A stretch of DNA of 64,000 bases, taken from Maribacter sp. Lineage in GTDB: Bacteria > Bacteroidota > Bacteroidia > Flavobacteriales > Flavobacteriaceae. The position numbers and the translations under genes were made by a program. The notes below the pieces were generated by a model. It made no database searches, was not told where the DNA came from, and worked only from the letters and a program-made list of their open reading frames with translations. Location of the stretch: the NCBI GenBank assembly GCA_011050675.1, contig DRFI01000029.1:62001-126000 (forward strand), in the 5' to 3' direction. Below, piece by piece: positions 34,347-44,680 of the stretch (the first letter of the stretch is position 1; every line of letters begins with the position of its first letter).

Positions 34347-35576
34347 TTATAATTCTTTTATACTGAAATCTAGTTGTTTTAAATCATTCCAAAAATCTGG
34401 ATATGACTTAGAAACCACTTCTGCATCGTTTACAAACATGGTCGTTTTCATTGCCAAAGGTGCAAAAGCCATAGCCATTCTATGATCATTATACGTATCA
34501 ATAGCTACCTCTGGAATAATGGTTTCAGATGGAATTATGGTAAGTGTTTTATCTGTTACAGAAATATTTGCACCCAATTTAGAAAGCTCTGTATGTAAAG
34601 CCTCTAGGCGATCAGTTTCTTTTATTTTTAGCGTATGCAACCCAACTAAATGACAACCTACACCTAACCCAAAGCAAGTTACCGCTATAGTTTGTGCAAT
34701 GTCCGGAGCATTTGCCAAATCAAACTCATTTTCAGCTAATACTTTTTTGTCGGTCTTTCTTAATGTGATTTTATGCTCACCAAAAGTAGTTTCTACGCCA
34801 AATGAAGTATAAATATCTGCTAACACACTATCTCCCTGAAGACTCTTCTGCTTGTAAGCGGACAAGGTGATTTCTGTTCCTGGAGCTGCGAGCGCACAAA
34901 TACCATAAAAGTAAGATGCCGAACTCCAATCAGATTCTACCACTAAAGTTGTAGGCGCAACTTTATCTTTAGCAGAAACTTTTATTATATTTCCTTGAAA
35001 AGAGGTTTCTACCCCAATTTCTTCCAATAACGCTAATGTCATTTTAATATAAGGTACCGAAGTAATCTTACCGACCAACTCTAATTCTAGTCCGTTTTCT
35101 AAACTCGGCGCAATTAATAGTAGAGAAGAAATGTACTGACTACTAACATTTGCAGGCAAGCTCACTTTATCTTTAACTATTCTTTGTCCCTTTATTTTTA
35201 TAGGAGGATAACCTTCTTCTTGTTCATAAGAGATTTCTGCCCCTAATGATCTTAAAGCATCAACAAGTATTTTTATAGGTCTTTCTGTCATTCTTTTAGA
35301 CCCGGTTAAAATTACTTCTTTACCTTCTTGCGAAGAGAAAAAACCTGTTAAGAAACGCATAGCCGTACCTGCATGGTGAATATCTACCGTGCCGTCTGAA
35401 ATTTTCAACCCTTTCGCCATAACCTGGGCATCGTCAGAGTTTGAAATATTCTCTATTTTAATATCTTTAAATAATGCAGCAAGTAATAAACTACGGTTAG
35501 ATTCACTTTTAGAACCTGTTATAGTAATTGTATCGTTTAGCTGATTGTTTGCTGGGCCGGTTAGGTGAAGTTTCAA
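34347..35576 (-). CDS. aroA: 3-phosphoshikimate 1-carboxyvinyltransferase (EPSP synthase)
   Basis: AroA makes 5-enolpyruvylshikimate-3-phosphate in the shikimate pathway that feeds the aromatic operon at 49-53 kb. Motifs: ITGSKSESNRSLLLAAL, HHAGTAMRFLTGFF, LTGSKRMTERPIKILVDAL and the C-terminal DTYNDHRMAMAFAPLA. Length 409 is normal. The second motif is LTGSKRMTERP rather than the more common LxGDxxLRxRP, so it is somewhat divergent, as is usual for this phylum. Confidence 0.94.
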   Translation of the reverse strand: MKLHLTGPANNQLNDTITITGSKSESNRSLLLAALFKDIKIENISNSDDAQVMAKGLKISDGTVDIHHAGTAMRFLTGFFSSQEGKEVILTGSKRMTERPIKILVDALRSLGAEISYEQEEGYPPIKIKGQRIVKDKVSLPANVSSQYISSLLLIAPSLENGLELELVGKITSVPYIKMTLALLEEIGVETSFQGNIIKVSAKDKVAPTTLVVESDWSSASYFYGICALAAPGTEITLSAYKQKSLQGDSVLADIYTSFGVETTFGEHKITLRKTDKKVLAENEFDLANAPDIAQTIAVTCFGLGVGCHLVGLHTLKIKETDRLEALHTELSKLGANISVTDKTLTIIPSETIIPEVAIDTYNDHRMAMAFAPLAMKTTMFVNDAEVVSKSYPDFWNDLKQLDFSIKEL

Positions 35577-35602
35577 TGCGTGTCGTTTTAAAAATCAAGC
35601 CA

Positions 35603-35610
35603 CAAATATA
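35603..35610 (-). promoter_or_regulatory. Possible aroA promoter -7 element (TATATTTG)
   Basis: An exact TATATTTG on the minus strand lies 27 nt before the aroA start codon, just behind the stop of the MazG-like gene. No convincing -33 box is seen, so confidence is limited. Confidence 0.4.
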
Positions 35611-35613
35611 CGC

Positions 35614-35940
35614 CTATTTCAACTTTTTATTGTTGTGATGACGGTCATGATCACGCTTTGTTTTCAAATCTAACTTTTTATCGAAAGCTTGTTGCAAATC
35701 GATACCTGTCTGATTTGCTAAACATAGTACAACGAACATTACATCTGCCAATTCCTCGCCTAAATCTTTATTCTTATCTGACTCCTTTTCGCTCTGTTCA
35801 CCGTAGCGTCTGGCAATAATTCTTGCTACCTCTCCTACCTCTTCTGTTAGCTGTGCCATATTGGTCAGCTCATTAAAATAGCGAACGCCATGTTCTTTGA
35901 TCCAATTATCTACTTCTAGTTGTGCGTTTTCGATGTTCAT
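35614..35940 (-). CDS. MazG-like nucleotide pyrophosphohydrolase
   Basis: This is a 108-residue all-alpha NTP pyrophosphatase. The metal-binding pattern ExxE...ExxD is seen in LTEEVGEVARII and GEELADVMFVVLCLANQTGI. It probably hydrolyses nucleoside triphosphates or modified nucleotides in the cytoplasm. The C-terminus is basic and His-rich (KTKRDHDRHHNNKKLK). It precedes aroA by 37 nt. Confidence 0.88.
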   Translation of the reverse strand: MNIENAQLEVDNWIKEHGVRYFNELTNMAQLTEEVGEVARIIARRYGEQSEKESDKNKDLGEELADVMFVVLCLANQTGIDLQQAFDKKLDLKTKRDHDRHHNNKKLK

Positions 35941-35980
35941 ATAATATATCCTGTTAACTTTTGATGCTTTAAATAACGAA

Positions 35981-37957
35981 TTATATCTTTTCTAAAACAA
36001 TCAAAGATTGATTTTGACTTTTTACAGCTTCATTAAAAAGTTGTTTTATTCCTGAATAATAACCATTAGTATAATGAGCGGAATTTAATTCAAAAGTAAA
36101 AAATAAATTAAGGCTACCGATTTCGTTCTTGGATACATTTAACTTTAATATCCCGCCATTATTAGGGAGGGTAAAATTTTTATTTTCTGGTATCGATTTT
36201 AACTTATAGCCATCAGGCACTTTCATATTAAGTATGTATTGATATTTGGTAGTATAACCAAAATCTACTGGGTAATTTCTTTCTGAAGAAGTAAAAGGAT
36301 TTTTTTCGAAGAATTTTATAGCAAATGGATTCAAATAAATATTATCTCCTTGAAATACATTTTCAATTTCAAAATTGAATCTTTCTGTAATCTTTTTTTC
36401 ATCTGAATACTCTAATTTCTTTTCATGAGAGACAATATGAAAATCATCTGATATTTCTTCTTCTAATTTCTCTAGGTAATCTTCTTCCTTAGTTGTTTCC
36501 AATATTTCCTCTTGAGAAACTTTCTTATAACCCATAGTAATGTAATCAAAAATCCCAGAAAGCTTTTTTTCTATTGGATCAATAGTCATTTGAGCTCTGA
36601 TCATTTGAGAATTTGATTTCTCTGGCACAATATCATACCAATAGCTTTCATTATCAAAATCCATTACCCTTCCGTAATAATTTAGACAACGAAAAGGCAA
36701 CATTCCGAATGGCATATATTTATTTGTTGCATCTAACAAATATGACTCACCGCCAATATCCACTTTTGCCACCAAGTAATTAAAATCATTCATTACTGGA
36801 TGGGTCTTTTTAGGTAGTCCTCTGTTCCTAGTTGCTAATACCATCATATTAGCCTCTATATCTGCAGCATTAAGCAAGTTTATTAGAGCTATATTTATTT
36901 CAGCTACATTACCTCTTTTTTCATCAAAAGCTGTTTTTACCTTATTATCTTGCCAAATACTATATTTTTCATTCCAGGTAAAATGGTCTTTTACAAATTC
37001 AAAAATATTTTTTGCACGTGTTAACTCATCCCCTTCTGTTAGTAATTTCTTGTCTACATTTTTTTCAAAAAAATTCTTCTTTCGCAGTTGACTACCGATA
37101 TCCTTATCCGTTTTAAATTCCTTATCTACGTCTTCCCAGGATTTTGTATATTTTTCGGTTCCGCCATAGAAACTTTTATATTCAGATAACTCAAATTCTA
37201 ACTTAGACCTGTAATTATTAGATGAGAGCATATACTCTTCAGAATCTTCAAATGCAGGTATGTCTTTCATTACATATTTTAAAGCTTCGCAGTCGCTATC
37301 ATCTTTAGTACCAGGAAACTTAAAACACCCTTTAACGATTTCTGCTTCATTTACCGCTAAATCCAGCTCACCTTTTAAACTCCTATTATATAACCAATTA
37401 CCAGGTATTTTGGCATTAAATTCTGAATATAACTTTGGTATTTCCTCTTGAAAACTCCATCCAGTAAATGTAAAATAGAAAGGAGATTGCATTTCATACT
37501 CATACTCAATTATTGAACCCTCTTTTATATTCGGAAAAGTGAATTTTATTTGTGACCATTTCTCACTTACTTCCTCCTCAAAAAATTCTGGTTTCTTTAC
37601 GTAAGTCTTTACCTCTCCATTATGAGTTAGTCCTTTAATTTTAACTATTTTCTCTTTTCTATCTTTTGAACGATAAAGAGGAATTTCAATATTTGAATAG
37701 TCAAAACCTTCCTTTTCTAAAATTTTAATTTTGGCATGATATTTTGTTATTAGCCATATATAATTATCTCTAATCTCGAAATAATTATTTCCGTACTCAT
37801 AAAGATAAACCGCTGTTGCAGCTGAATCTTTTTCATAAGATGTAAATGTACTTTCTGATTCTGAAAGAACACTGAATTCCACTTTGTCTTGAGCATTAAT
37901 GACCGTAACACTTAACAGGAAAAGGAATAAGAATACCAATTGGCAAGATTTATACAT
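35981..37957 (-). CDS. DUF3857/transglutaminase-like protein, paralogue 4 (Cys replaced by Val)
   Basis: This is a 658-residue exported protein: signal peptide ending NAQ, then a DUF3857 beta domain (about residues 60-230), a transglutaminase-like domain (about 300-400) and a C-terminal beta region. In the transglutaminase fold the usual Cys position reads GNVAEIN, and the His position reads FNYLVA; only the Asp in YLLDATNK remains. It is therefore probably not a catalyst. Last of four tandem paralogues on the minus strand; function unknown, likely periplasmic. Confidence 0.82.
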   Translation of the reverse strand: MYKSCQLVFLFLFLLSVTVINAQDKVEFSVLSESESTFTSYEKDSAATAVYLYEYGNNYFEIRDNYIWLITKYHAKIKILEKEGFDYSNIEIPLYRSKDRKEKIVKIKGLTHNGEVKTYVKKPEFFEEEVSEKWSQIKFTFPNIKEGSIIEYEYEMQSPFYFTFTGWSFQEEIPKLYSEFNAKIPGNWLYNRSLKGELDLAVNEAEIVKGCFKFPGTKDDSDCEALKYVMKDIPAFEDSEEYMLSSNNYRSKLEFELSEYKSFYGGTEKYTKSWEDVDKEFKTDKDIGSQLRKKNFFEKNVDKKLLTEGDELTRAKNIFEFVKDHFTWNEKYSIWQDNKVKTAFDEKRGNVAEINIALINLLNAADIEANMMVLATRNRGLPKKTHPVMNDFNYLVAKVDIGGESYLLDATNKYMPFGMLPFRCLNYYGRVMDFDNESYWYDIVPEKSNSQMIRAQMTIDPIEKKLSGIFDYITMGYKKVSQEEILETTKEEDYLEKLEEEISDDFHIVSHEKKLEYSDEKKITERFNFEIENVFQGDNIYLNPFAIKFFEKNPFTSSERNYPVDFGYTTKYQYILNMKVPDGYKLKSIPENKNFTLPNNGGILKLNVSKNEIGSLNLFFTFELNSAHYTNGYYSGIKQLFNEAVKSQNQSLIVLEKI

Positions 37958-38026
37958 TTCAGTTCGATATTTAATTCATCATTTTAAGGAGTAATAAATT
38001 ACCATTGCAGGCAAATTATCCGTTAT

Positions 38027-40048
38027 TTATAATCTTGACAGCACCACTTTCTCTGTCTGCTTAGAAACCATTTGACCGTAAAATTCTTTTAAAGACTCGT
38101 AATAAAAAGCAGGAATAATTGCTTCATTAATTTTAGTGGTACTTATCACCTGTAAAAGATTCCCATTCTGTATAATAGCGAAATTGAACATACCTATTTT
38201 ATTAGGTAGACCTATTGTAATTTTCTCTGGCATAGATTCTATTTTATAACCCTCTGGTAAGGTATACGTAGCACTAATCTTATTTGAAAATGAATAATTA
38301 AAATCTACAGGGTATTCTCTAGCGTCAAGCTTAAAAGGGTTTTCATTTAAAGTCAAAAACATTAAAGGATTAAAATATAATTTATCTCCAATGACTTCTA
38401 CTTGACCTTCATAATTAAAGCTTAAAGAATACTCTAAAGGTTTATCTGGAGCTTTACTATTTTTTAATTCAAAATCATCTATTTCAATATTCTCAAATAA
38501 TGTAGAAGAATTCTTTAAAATTTCATCTTGAGTTTTATCATAATTCTCTGTTCTATAGTCAAAAGCTAAATTATCACTTAGACGAGTTTTCATTTTACCT
38601 TCAACTGAACCATCATCTATAATATTCCCTTGCATAAAAATGAACTTATTTGAAATATTCTTAGCAGCTAAAGAAACTTCTTTCGAAGTTCCGTCTTCTC
38701 TAACTAAACGACCGTTCCAATTCATTGCACGTATAGGTAGTTCATTTATTGCCAACATTTTTTCAGTAGCATCTAATAATATGAAATTCTCACCGTTTTC
38801 TATAGCTGCAATCACATAGTTAAAACCATTGGTTGTAGGAAAAATTGGAATCCCGTTAGACTTTGTGCTTACTAGTACAGGATTAGCCTTAAGCCCAGCA
38901 TACCTTAGCATTGAAGTAAGCAATAAATTTATATCTGCAACATTTCCTTTCTTGTCTTCATATGCTTTCTTTACTCCACTATTACAACCAACGCCATAAT
39001 AATCATTCCACGTCATTCTATTTTGAACATATTTATATATTTCCGAGGCTAATAGATTTGAATCTTTGTTTTCTGCTATAATTGCATCTAAGTCATTTTG
39101 AAAAAAACGGTGTTTATTAAGCTCATTTCCAAATTCATCATATTTATAGATAGAACTTGCAACATCTTCCCAAGACTTACTGTATACCTTGTAACCCACG
39201 CTTGGAAATTTTGTAGACTCTAGCTCAAACACAATAGCACTTCTATAGTTCTCAATATTATTGGTGAAATCTACTTCTTTTAATGCTGGAATATTCTCTG
39301 CATTTATTTCGTAGTGCTTCTCGAAAAATTCAAGTTCGGCCAATTGATTTGTTGATTTTGAACCTACCGACCCAAAGCTATCATCTCTCTTCGTTTTATA
39401 GTTATAGTTAATTTTTCTATTACTTTGAGATTCTTTTAACGAAATTGGATGAAACCCTTTTGTAAATCGTTTGAAATTAAAATATTCTGGCACTTCCACA
39501 CTTAATTCTACATAATCTAACGGAATACCATATTGTAGTCTAAAATCATCCATATAACCGACCATATCTGAAGATATATCGTACTGTATATCAATGACAC
39601 TACCTACTTTGACATTTGGCATAGTAATAGAAACATGATTACGATATTTACTAACATTTTCTAAAAACGAGCCTTCCTTTTTCAGCTTGTCTTCTTCGAT
39701 TTTTCCATTAACAAGATTATAAGTATATCCTTTAATATTATAAATCTTTTGTTCTCCAGAACTAGACGTATAAAGAGATACAACTCTTGTAGCCCAGTCT
39801 AAACCAGATTTATTATATATCTTAATTCTTAAATGGACTTCTCGTGTAGTTCCAAAACCTTTACCTGAAGAATAATTATAAAACATTCTTTCTTTTTTAA
39901 AAAGAATGGCTGCTTCTGCATCACTATTTATAACATGTTGTTTTTGAGAAACCTCCTCTATTGAAACCTTCCCAAATTTCACATCACTACTTTGTGCGTT
40001 TATTGAGATTGAAATAATTGCAAAGATGATTGTTAAATGTAATTTCAT
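38027..40048 (-). CDS. DUF3857/transglutaminase-like protein, paralogue 3 (Cys replaced by Val)
   Basis: This is a 673-residue exported protein (signal peptide MKLHLTIIFAIISISINAQ). Same architecture as its neighbours: DUF3857 region with VGSVIDIQYDIS, transglutaminase-like region with KKGNVADINLLLTSML and GFNYVIAAIENGENFILLDA. The nucleophile Cys is Val and the His is Asn, so catalysis is unlikely. Sequence identity to paralogue 2 is evident from shared strings such as PVLVSTKSNGIP and PVLVSTRSNGMP. Confidence 0.82.
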   Translation of the reverse strand: MKLHLTIIFAIISISINAQSSDVKFGKVSIEEVSQKQHVINSDAEAAILFKKERMFYNYSSGKGFGTTREVHLRIKIYNKSGLDWATRVVSLYTSSSGEQKIYNIKGYTYNLVNGKIEEDKLKKEGSFLENVSKYRNHVSITMPNVKVGSVIDIQYDISSDMVGYMDDFRLQYGIPLDYVELSVEVPEYFNFKRFTKGFHPISLKESQSNRKINYNYKTKRDDSFGSVGSKSTNQLAELEFFEKHYEINAENIPALKEVDFTNNIENYRSAIVFELESTKFPSVGYKVYSKSWEDVASSIYKYDEFGNELNKHRFFQNDLDAIIAENKDSNLLASEIYKYVQNRMTWNDYYGVGCNSGVKKAYEDKKGNVADINLLLTSMLRYAGLKANPVLVSTKSNGIPIFPTTNGFNYVIAAIENGENFILLDATEKMLAINELPIRAMNWNGRLVREDGTSKEVSLAAKNISNKFIFMQGNIIDDGSVEGKMKTRLSDNLAFDYRTENYDKTQDEILKNSSTLFENIEIDDFELKNSKAPDKPLEYSLSFNYEGQVEVIGDKLYFNPLMFLTLNENPFKLDAREYPVDFNYSFSNKISATYTLPEGYKIESMPEKITIGLPNKIGMFNFAIIQNGNLLQVISTTKINEAIIPAFYYESLKEFYGQMVSKQTEKVVLSRL

Positions 40049-40171
40049 TAATTTCTACTTTTTAATAAATACAATTTTTGATGCTTAAATCAGTAATAGA
40101 ATTAATTATAGTATGCCTAGTTATAATACAGAGTATATAATTCGAAAAAGAAAAAAGTTGGTTTTTTAATT

Positions 40172-42208
40172 CTATACTTTGGTCAGAACAACTTTTTCAT
40201 TCAATTTTTCTATCATCTTGCTATAATATTCTTTTAGACTAGGATAGTATTCTGCAGGTATAACTGGATAATTAATTTTCTTCGATACTTTTAATTGTAA
40301 AACATTACCAACATTATTAATCGCATAACTAAAACTCCCCATTCCATTAGGCAAAGCTATAGCTATAGCTTCTGGAATAGATACTACCCTATACCCTTCT
40401 GGAAGGTTAATTATACTAGTTGATATGTTTTCAAATGGAAAACTAAAATCTATTGGAAATTCTCTTTTTTCTTGTTTAAAAGGGTTTTCTTTTGTGGCTA
40501 AAAACAATAATGGTGAAAAATATATCTTATTTGAAACTACATCGATTTCACTTTCTGTAGTAAAATCAAAAGACTCTATCGGCAGTTTAGCTAGTTCATT
40601 GCTATTCTTTACTTCCAAATTGTTTATTTCAATCCCATCATACTTATCTACCAATTGATTCAAATATGATTCTTGTTTATTTTTACGGTATTCATCCCTA
40701 AAGGACAGAGCCTGATGCTCTTTATAAACATTTCTAATTTTGCCTACTGCAGTTCCGTTTTCACTTAAACTAATATTCTGAAAAGTTTGAATTGACCCCT
40801 TACTGGTCGGGTAAAGATTTATTATGGTAGACTTACCATCTTTTGAAATCATGCGACCTTCCCAATTTAAAGCCCTAATAGGCAATACACTAGGTAAGCT
40901 ATTTTGACTTGTAGCATCTAACAAAATAATATCTCCATTTAGCCTAACACTACTTACTATATAATTAAACCCCTCTCTAGTAGGAAAAAGTGGCATTCCA
41001 TTAGACCTTGTACTCACTAAAACAGGATTAGATTCTAGATTTGCAAAATCTAACATAGCCGTTAACATTAAATTAATTTCCGCAGTATTTCCTACCCCAG
41101 TCTGATAGGCTTGTTTAACACCTTGTTTGGTATATTTACCATAGCTCTGGTCCCATTTAACTTTAGACTTAACAAATGAAAATATTGCATTTACTTTCTC
41201 TTTAATATTAGTTAAATCTTTAATTATTACATTTAAATCTTCTTTGAAATAGTTTTTCTTTTTTAATTCATCTCCAAATCTTGGATTCTTATATACAGTT
41301 TCAACAACATCTTCCCACGTACGCGAATAAAACTCCTTGTTTGAATTAGGAAATTGTGTGTAAGACAACTCATACTTAACCCCTGACCTGTAATTTCTAA
41401 GTTCATTTACAAATGGTTCTTCTTTTAATGGTTCTATATCACTTAAATCAAAGCTAATTACATTGTTCATATATTTTACACTACCTCTTACTTGAGTGGT
41501 TCTACCAAGGCCCTGACCCGCACCAGCACTGGTAGTACCACCAGATGCTACACGTTGAGTGTAATCTAACGACTTATTAAATTGTTCTCGCTTAGGCATT
41601 ACATTCATAAAACCTTTAACATTCATTCTAAAAACAAAATATTCTGGTGCTTCAAAAAAAGCTTCTATTTTCTTTACTGGAATATCATGCTGAAAGATAA
41701 ATTCATCTATGTTGTATATGAAGGGCGAGCTTATACTATACCTATATTCTATTATTGACCCTTCTTTAATATTTGGCATTGTAAATGATTCCTCATTAAC
41801 ATTCTCTGATATTTCAATTTTGAATTTCCCTTCTTTTTTTAGAGGGGTTTCTTCTATTTTATCATCTATTAAATTGTAAGTTTTAGCCTTAAGCTTATTT
41901 ACATCCTCAATTTCATTTCCATCTTTATATAATCGTATCTTTTTGGTGGCAAACTCAAATCCTTCTTTACTATAAATCTTAATACGTTCATGTACATCGG
42001 TAATTAAACTAAAACCAACACCAGAAACGTAATTGAAATAAGTTTTTCTGTATTTATATAAATACTCTGCAGATGCTGTGCTATCTATAGAACTAAAGCC
42101 TTGTGTTAGTTCTTCTTTTGAAACTTTACCGTAATCAATGTTTTGAGCTACTAAAAAAGTAGACGTAAAAACTAGAGAAATTAGTATATAAAAGTTCTTG
42201 CCTAACAT
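40172..42208 (-). CDS. DUF3857/transglutaminase-like protein, paralogue 2 (Cys replaced by Thr)
   Basis: The start at 42208 gives a good signal peptide, MLGKNFYILISLVFTSTFL ending VAQ; an ATG at 42229 is also in frame. The product is 678 residues with the DUF3857 region (IKEGSIIEYRYSISSPF) and a transglutaminase-like region reading GNTAEINLMLTAML and GFNYIVSSV, so Cys is Thr and His is Asn. A small glycine-rich insert (SAGAGQGLG) is unlike the neighbours. Probably a non-catalytic periplasmic protein. Confidence 0.82.
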   Translation of the reverse strand: MLGKNFYILISLVFTSTFLVAQNIDYGKVSKEELTQGFSSIDSTASAEYLYKYRKTYFNYVSGVGFSLITDVHERIKIYSKEGFEFATKKIRLYKDGNEIEDVNKLKAKTYNLIDDKIEETPLKKEGKFKIEISENVNEESFTMPNIKEGSIIEYRYSISSPFIYNIDEFIFQHDIPVKKIEAFFEAPEYFVFRMNVKGFMNVMPKREQFNKSLDYTQRVASGGTTSAGAGQGLGRTTQVRGSVKYMNNVISFDLSDIEPLKEEPFVNELRNYRSGVKYELSYTQFPNSNKEFYSRTWEDVVETVYKNPRFGDELKKKNYFKEDLNVIIKDLTNIKEKVNAIFSFVKSKVKWDQSYGKYTKQGVKQAYQTGVGNTAEINLMLTAMLDFANLESNPVLVSTRSNGMPLFPTREGFNYIVSSVRLNGDIILLDATSQNSLPSVLPIRALNWEGRMISKDGKSTIINLYPTSKGSIQTFQNISLSENGTAVGKIRNVYKEHQALSFRDEYRKNKQESYLNQLVDKYDGIEINNLEVKNSNELAKLPIESFDFTTESEIDVVSNKIYFSPLLFLATKENPFKQEKREFPIDFSFPFENISTSIINLPEGYRVVSIPEAIAIALPNGMGSFSYAINNVGNVLQLKVSKKINYPVIPAEYYPSLKEYYSKMIEKLNEKVVLTKV

Positions 42209-42255
42209 AAAATTATTGTCAATTGTCATAAAAATCGAATGGTTTTAATTGGTAT

Positions 42256-44148
42256 TTATTTTTTCAGCAGGACAATCTTATTTTTATCTGATTTTGCTAT
42301 TTCTTTTCTGAAATTTCGATAATCATCATAAGTTGTATTTGAAAAGACGCCAGGTTTAATTAATAATCTTCTATTGTATTTAAACTGACTTTCTGAAACC
42401 TTAATTAAACTAACTGAATACTCACCAAAATTATTTTTTAAATCTATCGTCTTTAAGCTAGATTCTATTTCGTAGTTGTCCGGTAACTCTATTAAGAACT
42501 CATCTTCATCTAAATACCCCCTTTTAATTACCACATCTCGGCTTCTATCTTTCCCCCTTTTAGGTACATACTCATTTCTATTTAACATGTTTGGAGCAAA
42601 TAGAAGTCGTTCTCCTGCTTTAGAAAGATACCCTGAGGTCTTAAATTCAACATTTTCAACAGTAATAATACTATCCTTATCATTTTTTACATCATGATTT
42701 AGAATGTGAACATCATTGACATAATCCCAATAATGTTTATAATATTTCTCTATATCTTCTTTACTGTCATTTACTAACCCGTATTTTTGATTGTATTGAA
42801 TACCGGTGCTTTTTATTTCTACTACCGCATTAATCTCGTTTTCTCCTATTGTAATTTTCGCTGTCGTTATTTGCTTACTTTGTTCTGGCAAATATTTTCT
42901 TGACTTAACCATTTCCCCTCCATCAGGACCGACTTTCAACACATATCTGTCATCCGTAAAGGTCCCTAAAAAATTAGCAGGCACTACTTGACTAGTACAC
43001 TCCAACCACAGTTCCTCACCATCTAAGGGTACATTTAAAAAAGCATGGTTACCTTGTAATGAAGGAAAGTCATAATCTAAACTTCGCATGCTTGAGTCTG
43101 CAGAAACAATAGTATAATATGAATCTATACCTACTGCTTTTAATAAAGCCATGGTATAATTGGTTAATCCTTTACAATCTCCATACTTAACTCTATCAAC
43201 TTCGTTAGCACTAATTGGCTCCCAACCGCCAATACCCATTTGCACACTTATATACCTAGTATTATCCTGGACATATTGATATACCCGTCTAATTTTTTCT
43301 TTGGGATCTTCTGTATCCTTTACTAAGTTTTTTATTTTTTGAGTAGTAGCAGAACTAAGTTCTCCCCTTTCCTGTAATAGGGAATTATATATCCAACTAC
43401 CAAATTCTTTCCATGTAGTTGCATGCCCATCTACCCCTTTCAAGTGAAAATTTTCTAAGGCTAACTGTACATTAGGTGCAAAATCTCTAAATTCAGGATC
43501 AAAATCTTCAGATTCAAGTGCCTTTAAATCAACAACTTTATAGCTTAATCCTATATTATTATTAGATTTTTGAACCCCAAATGTTTCTAGGTTATTATCC
43601 TTGAACCTATATTTCATATTGGACGGCAAACTCAAATGAAACTCACTTTTTTCAACACTTAATCGGTACCCATCTATAAAATACCACCTTGGCATAAAAG
43701 CGGTATCAGAGGTTGTATATTTTTTAGTTAAAACAACCGTATATGGGTATTTTATAGGAGTATATCTAAGAAATTTTACTCGAGAGTCCGAATAAAGGGT
43801 TCCTTCACCAGTAGCAGTTTGATCAATAAAATCTTTTTCTTTAAACTTTTCTATTTCCTTACCACCAGCATCTAATATTAATGCCTCAAGGTCTTTTATT
43901 GATGTTTCTTTGTCGTAAAACACAGTCGCATTTACATGTTTTGAACCACTTTCATTTAAAACCGTAACCACTCTTTTTGATGTAACCTCCATATAATCAG
44001 AAGATTTTACTAGAATAGTGCTTTCATCTAAACGAACAACTGCATCTGAGTTTTTTAATAGAGAAGGTTTTATTTTTATAAAACTGTAATCTTGGGAACT
44101 CGTAGTATGAGTTACCGTGAAGAAAAGGAATAAAAAGAATAAGCGCAT
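42256..44148 (-). CDS. DUF3857/transglutaminase protein, paralogue 1 (catalytic residues present)
   Basis: This is a 630-residue exported protein with a short signal peptide (MRLFFLFLFFTVTHTTSSQ). The DUF3857 region holds YPYTVVLTKKYTTSDT. The transglutaminase domain keeps Cys in KYGDCKGLTNYTMALLKAVG and His in GNHAFLNVPLDGEELWLE, with Glu rather than Asp in LECTSQ. It is the first gene of the tandem set and the only one with a plausible active site. The substrate is unknown; peptide or glycan processing in the envelope is possible. Confidence 0.85.
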   Translation of the reverse strand: MRLFFLFLFFTVTHTTSSQDYSFIKIKPSLLKNSDAVVRLDESTILVKSSDYMEVTSKRVVTVLNESGSKHVNATVFYDKETSIKDLEALILDAGGKEIEKFKEKDFIDQTATGEGTLYSDSRVKFLRYTPIKYPYTVVLTKKYTTSDTAFMPRWYFIDGYRLSVEKSEFHLSLPSNMKYRFKDNNLETFGVQKSNNNIGLSYKVVDLKALESEDFDPEFRDFAPNVQLALENFHLKGVDGHATTWKEFGSWIYNSLLQERGELSSATTQKIKNLVKDTEDPKEKIRRVYQYVQDNTRYISVQMGIGGWEPISANEVDRVKYGDCKGLTNYTMALLKAVGIDSYYTIVSADSSMRSLDYDFPSLQGNHAFLNVPLDGEELWLECTSQVVPANFLGTFTDDRYVLKVGPDGGEMVKSRKYLPEQSKQITTAKITIGENEINAVVEIKSTGIQYNQKYGLVNDSKEDIEKYYKHYWDYVNDVHILNHDVKNDKDSIITVENVEFKTSGYLSKAGERLLFAPNMLNRNEYVPKRGKDRSRDVVIKRGYLDEDEFLIELPDNYEIESSLKTIDLKNNFGEYSVSLIKVSESQFKYNRRLLIKPGVFSNTTYDDYRNFRKEIAKSDKNKIVLLKK

Positions 44149-44227
44149 ATAATTTGGTAAGCTGGTTTTTATCCAAACGACAAAAACAGTAGATTTCTTA
44201 CAAAATATGCGAAAAATTTATTGAATT

Positions 44228-44680
44228 TTAAGATTTATCCTTAGTATCAATAAGTATAGTCACAGGACCATCATTCAATAATTCAACTTTCATATCTGCA
44301 CCAAATTCACCAGTACCAACTTTCTTATCCATTTTAGATTCTATAGTAGCAATAAAAGCTTCATATAATGGAATAGCTACTTCTGGTCGTGCAGCTTTTA
44401 TATAAGATGGGCGATTTCCTTTTTTGGTACTTGCATGTAAGGTAAATTGACTTACCACAATGGCATCGCCGTTTTGATCCAACAGAGAATTGTTCATCAC
44501 CCCTTCGTCGTCATTAAAAATACGTAGGTTGACTATTTTATTCGTGAGCCAGTCAATATCTTCTTGGGTATCTAGATTTTCAATTCCGATAAGAATTAAA
44601 ACACCTTCTTCAATGGCACTTATCTTTTCTCCATTAACCGTTACACTGGCTTTTGAAACACGTTGTATTACTGCTCTCAT
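44228..44680 (-). CDS. dtd: D-aminoacyl-tRNA deacylase
   Basis: DTD removes D-amino acids and glycine wrongly attached to tRNA. The 150-residue product has MRAVIQRVSKASVTVNGE, the SQFTLHAST motif and the NDGPVTILIDT end, all hallmarks. It overlaps rsgA by 4 nt (ATGA) and is cotranscribed with it. Confidence 0.96.
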   Translation of the reverse strand: MRAVIQRVSKASVTVNGEKISAIEEGVLILIGIENLDTQEDIDWLTNKIVNLRIFNDDEGVMNNSLLDQNGDAIVVSQFTLHASTKKGNRPSYIKAARPEVAIPLYEAFIATIESKMDKKVGTGEFGADMKVELLNDGPVTILIDTKDKS

